Positions 1-11,700 of a stretch of DNA of 64,000 nucleotides are shown in pieces (the stretch's first letter is position 1; the number at the start of each line of letters is the position of its first letter). This DNA comes from Zygnema cylindricum (taxonomy: Eukaryota > Streptophyta > Zygnematophyceae > Zygnematales > Zygnemataceae): the NCBI GenBank assembly GCA_037447655.1, contig JBBHKE010001071.1, positions 186,001 to 250,000 on the forward strand, given 5' to 3'. The notes below the pieces were generated by a model. The model worked only from the letters and a program-made list of their open reading frames with translations. It did not search any database and was not told where the DNA came from. The position numbers and the translations under genes were made by a program.

Positions 1-144
1 AAAAAAAACTAGAAAAAATAAGTTTGAGAAAAAACTACATTTTGAAAGAAACTCACAAAATATCGACATACAGTCGGGTATTACATCGAGGGACAAAAGT
101 GACAATTGGACATAAAAATCATCATATATCATCCAATAATTTAA

Positions 145-605
145 AAATCATCAAGTATTTCCTTGAAAATTTCTTTCTTCGAACATAAAAACCATCGTTC
201 ATTTTTTCTATAAACAACTATATATACATATATTACATCAAATTGTCGTGTTTTTCATTGGAAATTTCTTTCTTCGGACATAAAAACCATCATTCACTTT
301 CTGAGTTTACATTTATATATTACATGTATTACACCAAATCGTGTATTTCCTTCAAAATTTCTTCTTCTAAAAACAATCATTTATTTTTAAACATACATTT
401 ATACATATATATTGCATACACACATGTATACATCACATTGTCGTGTATTTCTTTGTTCGGACATAAAACAAATCATTTAATTCTTATATATATTTATATA
501 TAGATATACATTATACATCTTACCAGGGCATCTGAGACTCCATAGAAGGCCATGACTCCTCCCTATTTCTTTCTTCCGACATTAAAACAATCATTTATTG
601 TTTAA
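145..605. repeat. Degenerate tandem repeat in intron 6 of the UNC93-like gene
   Basis: About five diverged copies of a unit of roughly 95-120 bp, near 145, 248, 340, 443 and 563. The core is ATTTCTTTCTTCGGACATAA, followed by AACCATCATT and an AT-rich stretch with TATATA. The copy at 519-605 also carries a duplicate of the exon 6 donor edge. Confidence 0.7.
519..563 (-). repeat. Copy of exon 6 3' edge plus donor site inside intron 6
   Basis: A 45-base segment that repeats 645-689, the last 40 or so bases of exon 6 plus its GTAAG donor. By eye there are three mismatches. It lies 126 bases downstream of the real donor in transcription direction and could act as a decoy donor. Confidence 0.8.
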
Positions 606-648
606 ATATATATTCATATATATAGATATATGTATATTTATATCTTAC

Positions 649-3600
649 CAGGGCATCGGAGACTCCATAGAACGCCATAACTCCTCCCACCCACCGCACT
701 CCGAGAGTCGGAGTTATCAAACTCTCCGTAAAGTCATTCCTATTTAGAAAAGGAAAAAGAAAAAAAAAGTCATTTCTATTTATGAAAAGGAAAAGAAAAA
801 AAAAGGGAAGGGGGGAAACTAAGAGGGAGAGCCTCTTGGTAAAGTCATTCCTATTTACGAAAGGGAAAAAAAAAGATAAGGATTAAGGAGAGTCTCTCGG
901 TAAAGTCGTCCTATTTATGAAAGGAAAAAAAATATAAAAAATAAGAGGGAGATTTCTCTCGGTAAAGTCATTCCTATTTATGAAAGGAAACTAAAAAAAA
1001 AAGATCAGGAAAAAGGAAAAAATAAGAAAGAGCGTCCCTCGGTAAAGTCATTTCTAATTAAGAAAGAAAAAGAAAAAAAATAAAAATTATAACAATAAGT
1101 GCAGAGTCAATGTAATCAAACTCACAGTAAAGTCATTCTAATATACCAATAGAAAATGAAACAAAAGTGTGGATAAAATCCAATTTCCCATTCTCACTAC
1201 TATAAGCAATCTGTACTAATTCCGGTACATTTGACATTAAACTTACTGCCTGTGAAAATCAACTTTCGTATGCAAAACCCTAACCTTTAAAAACCTAAAT
1301 CTTGCGGAAACCTTTTCAAAAACGATCCTTCTAGAACTCTCAACAATCAACTGGTGGTCAATTTATCAAATGTTTTTGAAATTTACTATTACTTCTCCAA
1401 ACTCTAAAATGTTTAAAACATTCAAACTTTTTCCAACTCTAACATGAAAAGAATCTACCAGTCCTTTTCTAACTATAAAATATTTCCATGTATAAATCCT
1501 GTTTTTAACTCTACAATGCTAACTTTACCAATCCTTTTTGTCACCATAAAATGTTCAATTTACTTTTTCAACTTTAATATGTTCACTTTACCAATCCTTT
1601 TCCTAACCATAAAATGTTCAATTTAACTTTTTCATACTTTAAAATGTTTAGTGCACTAATCCTCTTTTTGATTACAAAATGTTCAGCCTACCAATCTTTT
1701 TTTGCAATTCTAGAGTACTTGGTAATCCTTTCCCAACAAAAAAAAAATCAACTTACCAATATTTTTGTAACTAGAAACTGTTCAGTCTACCCATCTTTTT
1801 TCAACTAAAACATATTCAATCTTACCTTCCTTTCTTTACCTATAAACTACTCGGTTTTCCAGCTCTGAAATGTTTAGAACGAGTTCTTTTCCAACCTCTT
1901 AATATAATAACTTACCAATTCTTTTCCATTACAAACCCATTACGAACCTCAAAATTATTCTTTTCCAAACTCTTAACATTTAAGTTACCATTCCTTTTCC
2001 ATTAAAACCCTTTCAAAACTTCAAAGATTTCACCACATCAACCACTTCCCCTCTCGATTCCATCATAATTTAAAATCTCACCATACAAAAGCTTGTTGAA
2101 AACCCGAATAAATCAACAAAGGCACTAATAAAGCCATTTTCCTCTCTCCCAATAAAACAAAAGCTCCTTTCGCGAGCTCTAAAGCTCCTCTTCCTCCTCC
2201 CTCCTTTCCTTTCATCGTCTCCTCCTCGTCGGAATCAAGTTCTCCGGTAAATAACTCAACACTATATTTGGTTTGATTTCGCATAAAAAAGGCGAGAATT
2301 GTTCCTAAAGAGAGACTTACAAGGAGAGTTCCAAACAAAATCCTTTGAGTTGAAACGGACATATTTTCGGGATTAACGGAACCGCTTTCGAGTAAGAGAC
2401 AAATAGAAAGGACTAACAGGTTACCGAGTACCTGCATAAAGAAAGATGTTTAAAATAAAAACTAAGAAAAAAATAAGAAAACTTCAGGAAAGTTCAGAAA
2501 AGTTAACAAAAAGTTTAAGCCAGAAAAGAAAAGTTAAGAAAAGTTAGGAAAAGTTCAGAAAAGTAAAAAAAAAAATTAAGAAAAAGATACGAAAAGTCTT
2601 TTTCAAGTAAGAGACCAAAATAGTAGTAAGAACTGACAGAATTTCAAGTAACTGCATAAAGAACAATGTTTGAAAAGAAGTTAAAGAAAAATCTCTGAAG
2701 GAAGTAGAAAAAAAATGATAGAAAAGAGAAAAAAAGGTTTAGAAAAATAACATTGCTGAAATAAAATCACAGTTGAAACTCGTCAAATTTTTGAAGACAT
2801 TTTGAAAATGTTATCAGTTTTTGAAAAGAAAAGAAACTGAGATACAAAGTTTGAATACCGGGCGAAAAAAAACGGTCACTAATATATGAATATTGGATAT
2901 TGAATTTGAGCAACTAACTTTGAACAAGTTTAAACAAAAAGAGAAGGAAACTTTTACTGCTATTCTAGGTGAGAAATTAGCAATGAACCTCAAGAGTGTC
3001 TCAAAGAAGTAGAAAAAAATATGATTAAAAAAAAACATTGAATTAAAAAGAGTACGAATTTCAGTTATTCAAATTCTAACGGCAGAAGAAGTTTAGCACA
3101 CGTGTGACTCAAAAAAAAAGGAAAAAAAAGTGAATAAGGGTTTTTTCTTAGGAAAACTTATCCACAGAATTCCTAATTCCAAAATCCCACATTAAAATTT
3201 CAAATATCCCCCCTCACTTTCTCAGAAAAGAGCCTAAACCTTTTAAAATTTATAGGATTAGTGAATCATATTCCCTACATTCATTCCATTCATTCTCAAT
3301 TTCTAAATCATATCGCATTTTTTCAAGTTTTAATATATAAATTTACTAGCTTTTAAATCAGTTAAATGGTATTATATGCAAACATTACGAAGAAAAATTC
3401 ATTTTTTTGTAAATTCTGTTACAACGTCGAATAATATCCGCAATTAGAATTGATTCCAAAACACTTCAATTTTTATTTTTCATCTTGATTTTTTATTTTA
3501 CATGATAAGTAAACCACTAATTAAAAACTAAAAAAAAATGAAAGCGTTATCTGGTAAGAAGCAAAAATAAACAAGATAATTTTTATATAGAATTTACATC

Positions 3601-3660
3601 AAGACTTTCAAAACCGCTGAAAGATAACCACGACTACTTAGGAAAATTAAAACATCACTC

Positions 3661-3692
<32 letters not shown>

Positions 3693-6600
3693 CTAAACCA
3701 AAAAAGTCCAACGGCCACTTAAACGGAAAAAAAAGGCAAAAACAAAAACAAAATAAAATAAAATAAATAAACAAAACATTGAATAAAAATAACAAAGTAT
3801 ATTAAAAAAAAAACAAAAAAATACCTGGTTGGAAGCGAAAAGACTCCAAAACTGGCCGCTAAAAGATCCCACGACTTCCTCCTCTGGAAGACCACAGAGG
3901 GAACTGTGACCCTTCGCCACATAGGCCAAATACGAGCCCTAACAAAACAATAAAACAAAAAGGAAAATAAAATAAATAATAATAAATTAATAAAAAAAAT
4001 TGTCAAATTTACAATGTTTACATACCCAGATACGAGCCCTGCCAAAATAAAATAATAATAATAACAACAGTTTTTAATAGATAAGATTTTCGAATTTACA
4101 ACGTTTGCATACTCCAGGTACAATCCCTACAAAAATAAAATTCAAATTTCCGCGGTAAACATCATATAAATTGAGATTTCTGCAGAAAATTTCGGAGGAG
4201 AATTTTATTACTTTCAAAAAGAGAGGGAGAAGAAAAGACAGAAAATGGATCAGGGACCTGGGCAACCCAAAGAATTGAGGCACAAAATCCCAAAAAAATC
4301 GAAGCTGGAACCAATGAATACCTGCCAGGTAGCATCCCAAAAACGACAAAAAAAACATTAAAAGCCTAAAAATAACACTGAAACTGTATATAGTTCAGAA
4401 ACAAATTGAAAAAAGGTTGACAAAATCCAATAGTCCTAAAAAAACTACACTAAAATGTGAAAATGTTTTGGAAAAAAAAAGAAGACAATATAAAACTAAA
4501 CTCAAAATCTGAGTTTATTTTGAAAACAAAACGAAAATAAGGTGAAAAAAAATATGAAACCAGCTTAACCTTTCTTCCAGAGACGGTTTTCACCAGACTC
4601 TAAAAATCAAGGGCAAGTATGAAGACAGGGGAGGGTGTGGAGGGGGAGGAGAAGAGAGGGGAACAGACGAGGAGAGGGAGGGTAAAGAGGAGAGGGAGGA
4701 TAGGAGGGAAGGAGAAAGAGAGGGAGAGGGAGAGGGAGGGAAGATGGTGTGACAAGTAGAGGAAAGCCCGAAAAAAGATAAGATGATAAGAAACTATGAA
4801 GATAAGCTAGAGTGATAATTTGATGAAGGAATTAAAATGAGTTGGAACAGTAATGACAGCCTGTCAACAAAATCCATAAAATGGTCATTTTTTTTTCATA
4901 AAGGTAAGGTTTCAGGTTGGACCAACATTAAACATAAAACAAACATTCAAATTCTCGTTCAAATTCTAATTCTAATTAAAAGTTTAATTCAATTCTTAGA
5001 CTTTGTAAGCCAAACCTTGTCAACGATTCATTGTTTTTCAAGAATGACTCCAACCTTCTCAAATTGTTTAATCAAACACTGCCTAAGAACTTCTGCAAAT
5101 CGGTACAAAAACAAACAAACAAAAAACAAAAGACAAACTTACCATGAAGGAAAAAGATTTGCCGCAACGTAAAGCCAATAGCCGGATAGTCCACACAACA
5201 TAGAATTTTTGGAACCCAATTTTTTAACTATAGCTGGAGCTCCGAGAGAGAAGACTGTAAGACAGCTATAAAGAATGCCAAGGGAAAGAGATCCAAGGCC
5301 CTTATCCTGCATCATAGTTGGAGGTTTTCATTGTAATTGAGCATTTTTTATCACAATTTGAGCGTTTCTGATCACGATTTGAGATTTTTTTTATCATAAT
5401 TTAAGTGTGTTTCATTGCAATTTCAGCATATTTAATCACAATTTGAGTGTTTTCGATCACAATTTGAGCAGATTTCAACACAATCGGAGAGTTTTCATCA
5501 CAACTTGAGCATTGTTTATTACAGTTTTGCTGTTTTCCAAGCAAAGTTGGGTGAACTTCTCATAATTCAGCGTGTAAAATTATGGTATCCAAATATATCT
5601 ATTGAGTTTGCCAAGAGCACTAGTGAAGATAGTGGAAGTTTCCTTATGTCTTCTAGACCAACATGGTTGTTGAGAACAAGTTTTCATGGTTTCAAAGAAG
5701 GGATACTCATGTACATTATGTCGCCAAAAATCATGAGCTTGATTTGATTTTGATGGAAAATTAAAATTAAAATAAAAAGATTTTATCATAATAATGATAA
5801 CATGTGGAGACCATCTGAATGTCAAACTGCCATGATGGTCTTTTGGATGCAAGAGTGGAAAATAAAGATAAATGAGGCAAAAGGGAGATTCAAATGTCTT
5901 TCGGCTATGATATAACAATCATGTCAATTTTACCAAAAAAAATAAAAACTGTGAGACAAATTGTAAAGTACACTGCTCATTGCTATTAGAGTTAATCACT
6001 CTATGTTGTGTGAATCTTTTTTTGATTCATAGAGTTAATAAGACGATTTAGATAAGTGGTTGATAATGTGTCACGCGGCGACACATAATCTAGTGTTTAA
6101 TTCCACAAGTGTTAAAGCTAATAGTTCACTATCTCAAAAAGCGATGGGTGGTGTAGTATCAAATACTAGCCACAAAACTTCCATAATGTTTGTAGGGACT
6201 AAATAAACTAAATCTTTCAGGATGTAAAGAATTGTTCTACAACAAAAGGATAAAATACATAAGAATATAACTTACAAATTCTATAAAAGGTTCATAAAGT
6301 TTTGCAAATGTGTATTGAATGCAACTGATTTCAACTTTCATTGTTTGAGATGCAGTGTTTACTGTTTTCAAATGAATTCAAGCATTTGGAAAAAAAATCA
6401 AATCTTTGCAATTCCGATAAAACCAAAAAGTTGAATAAGATGCGAAATACTAACCTTGTTGTTGAGACTGCTTTCCAAATTCTGAGTCGCACTGAACGAC
6501 ATAAAAACCAGGAGGAAGGAAACACAAAGAATATTTGCATCTTTCTTGTAGAGACTCCAGTTTGGTGGTCTGGCATCAAATTTACTTAATCGTGGTAATC

Positions 6601-6739
6601 TTTCCCCTTCCAGTGGATTGGATTCTGCAGGGGAATTCCATGGAAAAAAACTATAACTTCGTGAATTTTTTAACAAAAGTGATGCAGAATCAAGATCATT
6701 ACTGGAGGAAGAAGAAGAGGCAGAGGATATGGAAGCCAT
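649..6739 (-). CDS. UNC93-like major facilitator protein, 5' six exons (3' end outside window)
   Basis: Multi-pass membrane protein of the UNC93 branch of the major facilitator superfamily; plant members are linked to ion homeostasis. Exons read on the minus strand: 6739-6455, 5306-5143, 4321-4258, 3938-3825, 2431-2082 and 739-649. All phases agree, giving about 356 residues. The start sits in a good context (GCCATGGCT). Exon 1 has a Ser-rich N-terminus, then a hydrophobic helix containing SFLLVFMSFSATQNLESSL. Exon 2 has SLGILYS and SGYWLYVAANL; exon 3 has PASIFLGFCASILWVAQ. Exon 5 ends in IYSGFQQAFVW and exon 6 continues with GGVMAFYGVSDAL, all hallmark segments of plant UNC93-like proteins. 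Family members have roughly 430-460 residues, so the last helices lie left of position 1. I see no coding break. Border assignments are inferred from splice consensus, phase and family similarity. Confidence 0.9.
740..1145 (-). repeat. Six decayed copies of the exon 6 acceptor edge in intron 5
   Basis: The real acceptor edge (plus strand CGTAAAGTCATTCCTATTTA at about 729-748) recurs near 762, 842, 901, 964, 1047 and 1128 at 60-85 base spacing. The copies are separated by purine-rich GGAAAAAGAAAA tracts. Several retain the AATAG acceptor followed by exon bases (GAATGACTTTAC on the minus strand). Confidence 0.75.
1380..2030. repeat. Minisatellite in intron 5 of the UNC93-like gene
   Basis: A dozen or so diverged copies of a unit of about 45-50 bases with cores ACCAATCCTTTT and ACCATAAAATGTTCAATTTA. 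Short open frames here are repeat artefacts. Confidence 0.75.
2455..2600. repeat. AAAGTT-rich simple repeat in intron 4
   Basis: Short tandem GAAAAGTTAAGAAAAGTTAG-type units directly beside the exon 5 acceptor. Confidence 0.6.
2600..2671 (-). repeat. Copy of exon 5 acceptor edge inside intron 4
   Basis: Diverged repeat of 2387-2452. Both contain AAGTAAGAGAC or GAGTAAGAGAC, about 40 bases of similar exon sequence, then CTGCATAAAGAA and ATGTTT. In the real copy CTGCAT is the acceptor (ATGCAG on the minus strand). Confidence 0.7.
4020..4145 (-). repeat. Two copies of the exon 4 acceptor edge inside intron 3
   Basis: The real acceptor edge (plus strand AAATACGAGCCCTAACAAAA, about 3928-3947) recurs at about 4029-4050 (GATACGAGCCCTGCCAAAAT) and 4117-4140 (GGTACAATCCCTACAAAAAT). 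Each copy keeps an AG before a GGCTCGTA-like start on the minus strand. The two intronic copies also share TATG-AAAC-TTGTAAATT on the exon side, so they derive from one another. Confidence 0.7.
4620..4745. repeat. Purine-rich (GGGAGA)n tract in intron 2
   Basis: About 125 bases of GAGGGAGAGG-type low-complexity sequence. No coding content. Confidence 0.8.
5325..5530. repeat. Minisatellite beside exon 2 acceptor, intron 1
   Basis: About eight copies of a unit of 25-28 bases with core ATCACAATTTGAGCGTTTTC, starting about 20 bases from the exon 2 acceptor at 5307. Confidence 0.85.
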
Positions 6740-6769
6740 GGCTTGGAGGAGGATTGGATGTATTGGCGG

Positions 6770-6985
6770 ACTCTTTTAACGGAAGCTGTAACCTATGGAG
6801 ACTGTAATTAAAAGTGCAACTAAAACTGTGACGGTAACTGCAAACGGACAATGTAGCGGAACCTGCACTGGTATCTGTAATTGAAACTGAAACTCAAACT
6901 CTGACGGAAACTGTAACGGCAAATGTAACTGAAAATGTCCCGGAAAATATAACGAAAATTGTAACGGAAATTACATAGTTACTAG
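6770..6985. repeat. 12-base tandem repeat upstream of the UNC93-like start codon
   Basis: Diverged units of AACTGTAACGGA over about 215 bases, beginning some 30 bases upstream of the start codon at 6739. It occupies the expected 5' UTR or core promoter. No TATA box is convincing. Confidence 0.75.
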
Positions 6986-8792
6986 CACTTTACGCGGACA
7001 GCAGTAACGTCAGAGTAAAGCTTAGAAGAATGTTAGAACGGGAGAAACCAAATCATTTTCTAAATAAACCTGATAGAGAATAAAAATGGCAGAGGAAAGA
7101 CTATTAATACCACATGAAACTTGGAGTTTAATGAAGTATTGTTAGAGAGAAAAAATAACAGAGAACGGAACAGCCTACGGTTGACGCTCAAGAGAAGGAG
7201 CGAGAGAGAGGAAAAGGAGAAGGAAAGAGAGACATATATGTCACGTCACCCCGGAAAAGGCGCAGAAATGTCATTTGACGCTCGGGAAGAGAGGGAAAAT
7301 GAAGAACAGAAGGGAAACGAGGGCGTGACGTCACAGCTTGTTGAATTTAGTGAAGAAGGTAAGATAGTTTGTCATGTCACGCCAAAAGAGCAAAAGCAAG
7401 AAGGCTGTAATATCAAATATGTCAGGCAAGTTTAGAGAAGATAGACGTGAGAAACTCCATGTAAACCCAGCGTGAGAAAAGCGTATCAGTCAACAGAAAG
7501 GAAGGCCATACGTCGATGTCACGTCGTCACCAAAGACCACAACCGTACTTTTTCGTGATTTGTAACGTACCGTATTGTAAGGGGTTCGTAGGAAAACGTC
7601 GAAACGGTAGTAAAGATTCAATATGTAGTTAAACAAAGTTTTTTTCATTTTCTCGGCCTGTCGTGTTCGTTTTCTTTGCAACCATTAGACTTCATATTAG
7701 ACAGTTTAGTTTTCATATTTTGGGAAAAGACCATATTCATTCGAATCCAAAACTGAATCAATTGGCGATGATCAGTTGTTGCAACAATTCAGTAGAGAAA
7801 GGGGTTTATTTTTAAAAATAAGACTCAGGAAAAAGTTGGGTTGTATGAGATAAAATGGCATGTTTGTTTCTCATGTTAATTTCTTTCTATGCATTATTTT
7901 CTTGCCTATGTTAGTGGATTTTGGCTTTAGACTGAGTTGGTGCTTTCGATTCCTCCTTTTATGACTTGACAATACAAAAACATTGGGTGGGAAGATAAGA
8001 AAACATCCCGCAACATTATTCTTTGATTTCCGTACACTCGGTGAAAAAGGTGGAGGGACTATTGAGTTCACTATCAATGTGATTTTCCATTGTATGCCAG
8101 TTCAGTTTGAAACATATGCACAGTTCAATTCAGTTCAATTTGTACATAAGATACATATATACACACACATACATATACATATACATACATATGTATATGT
8201 GTGTGTACATAGTATACACACATGCACACACACACTATCATAAAATATGTACAAATATGACAACAGTCAGGTCAAACTTCGACAATCACAACAAATCTTG
8301 CATGGTAAATGCACAAAAAAAAACACTAATAAACTAAAAACAAAAAAATAGACCAACACCGTCAATATTTATTTTTTTATGAGGGAATGTTTACAAAATA
8401 TACACGCCCATGTTCTTTCCCTAAGGGAAACGAACATCAATAATAGCTTATGCCATCAAATGTTGGGCAACTAACTAGCATATACTTTAAATCCATATAA
8501 TATGACAATTTCGTCATAACAAGCCTACAGTAACTTATTTTTCTACTCACACTTGTATGGGCAACGATGTAACGGAGAATGTAAAAATACAAAACATTAC
8601 TACACCTCTACATTCTTCACAATGGAAGAGTAAACAATGTTTAGCGAAACATATTTAAATCCATACAACAATTTTCTCTTTCCTTAATTTGTCTTGCCCT
8701 AATTTCTCGTATCTTATTTTGTCGTAACTAATTTGCGGTATCTTTTTGTCGTATTCCTTACTATCTAAGTCCTAACAATAATGTAAATTTGT
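6986..8792. other. Intergenic, UNC93-like 5' flank to DUF4336 3' flank
   Basis: No gene recognised. Position 7121-7435 is open on the plus strand but is purine-rich, charged and unlike any family I know. An ACACAT/CATATG microsatellite lies at about 8150-8240. The left part of 8240-8792 is probably 3' UTR of the minus-strand DUF4336 gene. Confidence 0.6.
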
Positions 8793-11700
8793 TTAACTTG
8801 AGCCTAGGCCCAATGCCTCTTTCATAAGAGCTTTTCCATTACTCACAGGAGAAACAGTGTGACCATTCACCAAAATATCGTATTCCCACATAGTTAAAGC
8901 ATTTTTTGCCGCAAGTGTCACGGACGAATCCTTCTTCATCCCCGCAAATTGAGGAAACAGACCGCCGACTTTTTCGTAAAATCCCACTAACTTCATAGTC
9001 CATCGGTTAAAAGGGAATCTACAACAAAACAAACCGAAACATCGTCCACAAGTTAATATACTTTGCTTACTCTAAATATTCATACCACGAGTGGCAATTA
9101 GTGTGTACAACTCTGATTTTTGACAAATTGTATCGAATACAGTTACTAATCATCTACCACACACCACTACAATTGCATTTTCAATTCTATTATTTTTTAA
9201 AAAGCTTACAATTGTATGGAAATTGCTGATTGACCCTAATGTTAATACCATATTATTCATGGTTAGTTTTGCATTAATCATATGTTACTAACCTTGAAGA
9301 AAAAAAAAACAGATACCAGCCAAAAGTAGTGTGAGATACAAACCTTTAGGTGGTCTGCCTTTGTCTGCCTTTGCATAAGTATTATTAGTGCTATGTTACG
9401 CTCACACCTTTTCTCCCTCAAACTGACAACAATGGCCTCTACACTATTATGCGTTCACAATAAAATTCACACCGACTTTATTCATTGTGAATATTTCGAG
9501 AATCCCACACTAACAACTGTTTTGTAAACTTGAAAACAACGTCTATTCTTACAACAAAATTGCGACACACAGTTGACCCTGAAAAATGTGGATTTATATG
9601 TGAGTTCCACGCTAATTAACATCACTAGTAGGTGTTACACACAGCATGACTGCAGAAAAACCTGAAAAAAAAAAAACAAGACTAAAATAACAAAGTAAAG
9701 TGGTCTTACTTCACAATACTCTCATCCGCATAAAAGAAGGCATCCGAACTATATAATGTGCCACTTGGTCGATGGCAAAAGAGGCATTCGATTGGAAACC
9801 CTCTTTGTTCACTCATATCAACCATCACCTGACACGTGGCACCATATCATTTGTTAAAGTCCACAAAAGACCGAAAAAAAAGAAAGCAGAAAAAGGAAAA
9901 AAAAATCAGGGCATTAGAATGTGACGTACAAATGCCCTAAAGTTTTTTTGTCTCATTTGTACTTGTGTTTTATAGCCAAAGAAAACACGGTGACTGAAAA
10001 ACACGGTAACTGGAACATTATTGGCGGTTTAATGGAAAAATGTACTTTAGTAAGCCCAGCTGTATAATTCTTAATTGGAGAGAATAAAAGTTAAAAAAAA
10101 AAATCAATGAACAAAAACTATCATTATGGCATGATGCATAAACCAAATTACGTATACAGAATGTAGGCAAAAATTGGTCAAGGGAATTGAAATCAATGTA
10201 AAAACCAAATGGTCTTACAAGAAACAATCTCTTTTCAAAATATTTCCAAAATAATTCCACAACACAGTTAAAAACAAATCCAAAACACATACCTTAGCCA
10301 CATACCCCAAAACTAAAAGCCAAATAACTTTCTCCTACCTGATCTATCACTCCGGCCCAAGCTGGAGGAGCTTTGTTTCCCAAAACTTCAACTTCTTTCA
10401 GACCCCATCGAGTCGATATCGGAAGTTTGTTCAGAGGAACTGTGGTATAAACCTTTGCTTCTGGAAAAGCTTTTGAAAATTGTCGAGCGAAAAATCCGTG
10501 TTCGGGAGAGTTGTTTCCGAGCACGATGTGTTTCACTGGACCCAGTGACTCGAGACGTGACGCGACGTCCAGAGTGAGGTTTACAGGATTATGGACCCAC
10601 ACGCTGCCATCTGGCAGCTGGATAGCCGCCATGTGTAAGACTGGAATCCACATCAGCAGGATAATAGTGCCACGTCAGCAAAGAGGTTTGTGATACGTTG
10701 GTGATGTGAGATGATGCATCAGCAGGCTAGTAGCGACACTTCAGGAGAATGGTGCAACACATCAGCAAGAAAAGGCGACAAATCATGAGGAGAGTGGTGT
10801 CACGTCTGCGGGCTAATAGTGCCACGTCAGAGGGACTGTCATGGTGTCACGTCAACAAGAAACTTTGTGACACATCAGTGAGGTGAGATGGCGATTCGCG
10901 ACAATACAGTGGTGCCACATCAGCAGGGATATAGTGCCACGTCAACAGAAAGCTGTGATACATCAGCATGATAATGCTGCCACCTCGAGCAAGATAAGAT
11001 GAGGACTTAAAGGTTATTATGAGAAGACTTTATCAGATTTCAAGTATAAGCTGGACAAGCCTTACACTTTTTTGTTTTTCAAACACATGAGCAAAATCAG
11101 ATGACAAGTCATGAGGACAGAGGTGTCAAGCCAGCAGGCTAGTGCCACGACAGCAAAAAGTGTGACACGTCAGTGAGATGGGGTGACACGTCAGTGAGAT
11201 GGGGTGACACGTCAGTGAGAGAAGAGAGTCATGTCAGCAGGCCAATTACTAAAAATGGAGGGCCACATGAACCGCAATTTAGGAGGGTGAAGAAACATTT
11301 TAAATTAATTGAACTCGAGGTTTTTTCCACATATCGAACATTGGCATCACAACAATTGAACATCAAAGACCGAAGTTGCACATTGACATATGAAAAAAAA
11401 AAAAAAATTGGCACGCATAAACAATTTTATTTTTTGTTCAATTTAACCCTTTTATTATTCAATATATACAAAAGCTTCTAGCCCATGATGATGATGAGTA
11501 AATAAAAATTCAAAGTCCCAAAGAGCATTCACATGAAAGTGGGAAAACACATTAGCGCTAATGGCGGTACACTGTTTGGTTCTACACCTGCCCATCGCTA
11601 TGAGAGATAGTGACTAATTAGCCTTAACACTTAATTAGAATTAGCTACACTAAATTATGCTTCACATATTGCCCATTATGAACCACTCAACGAAATAACA

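Noticed and set aside
7121-7435. 104-codon plus-strand open frame
   Set aside because: Purine-rich and highly charged, with no family resemblance; more likely a composition artefact.
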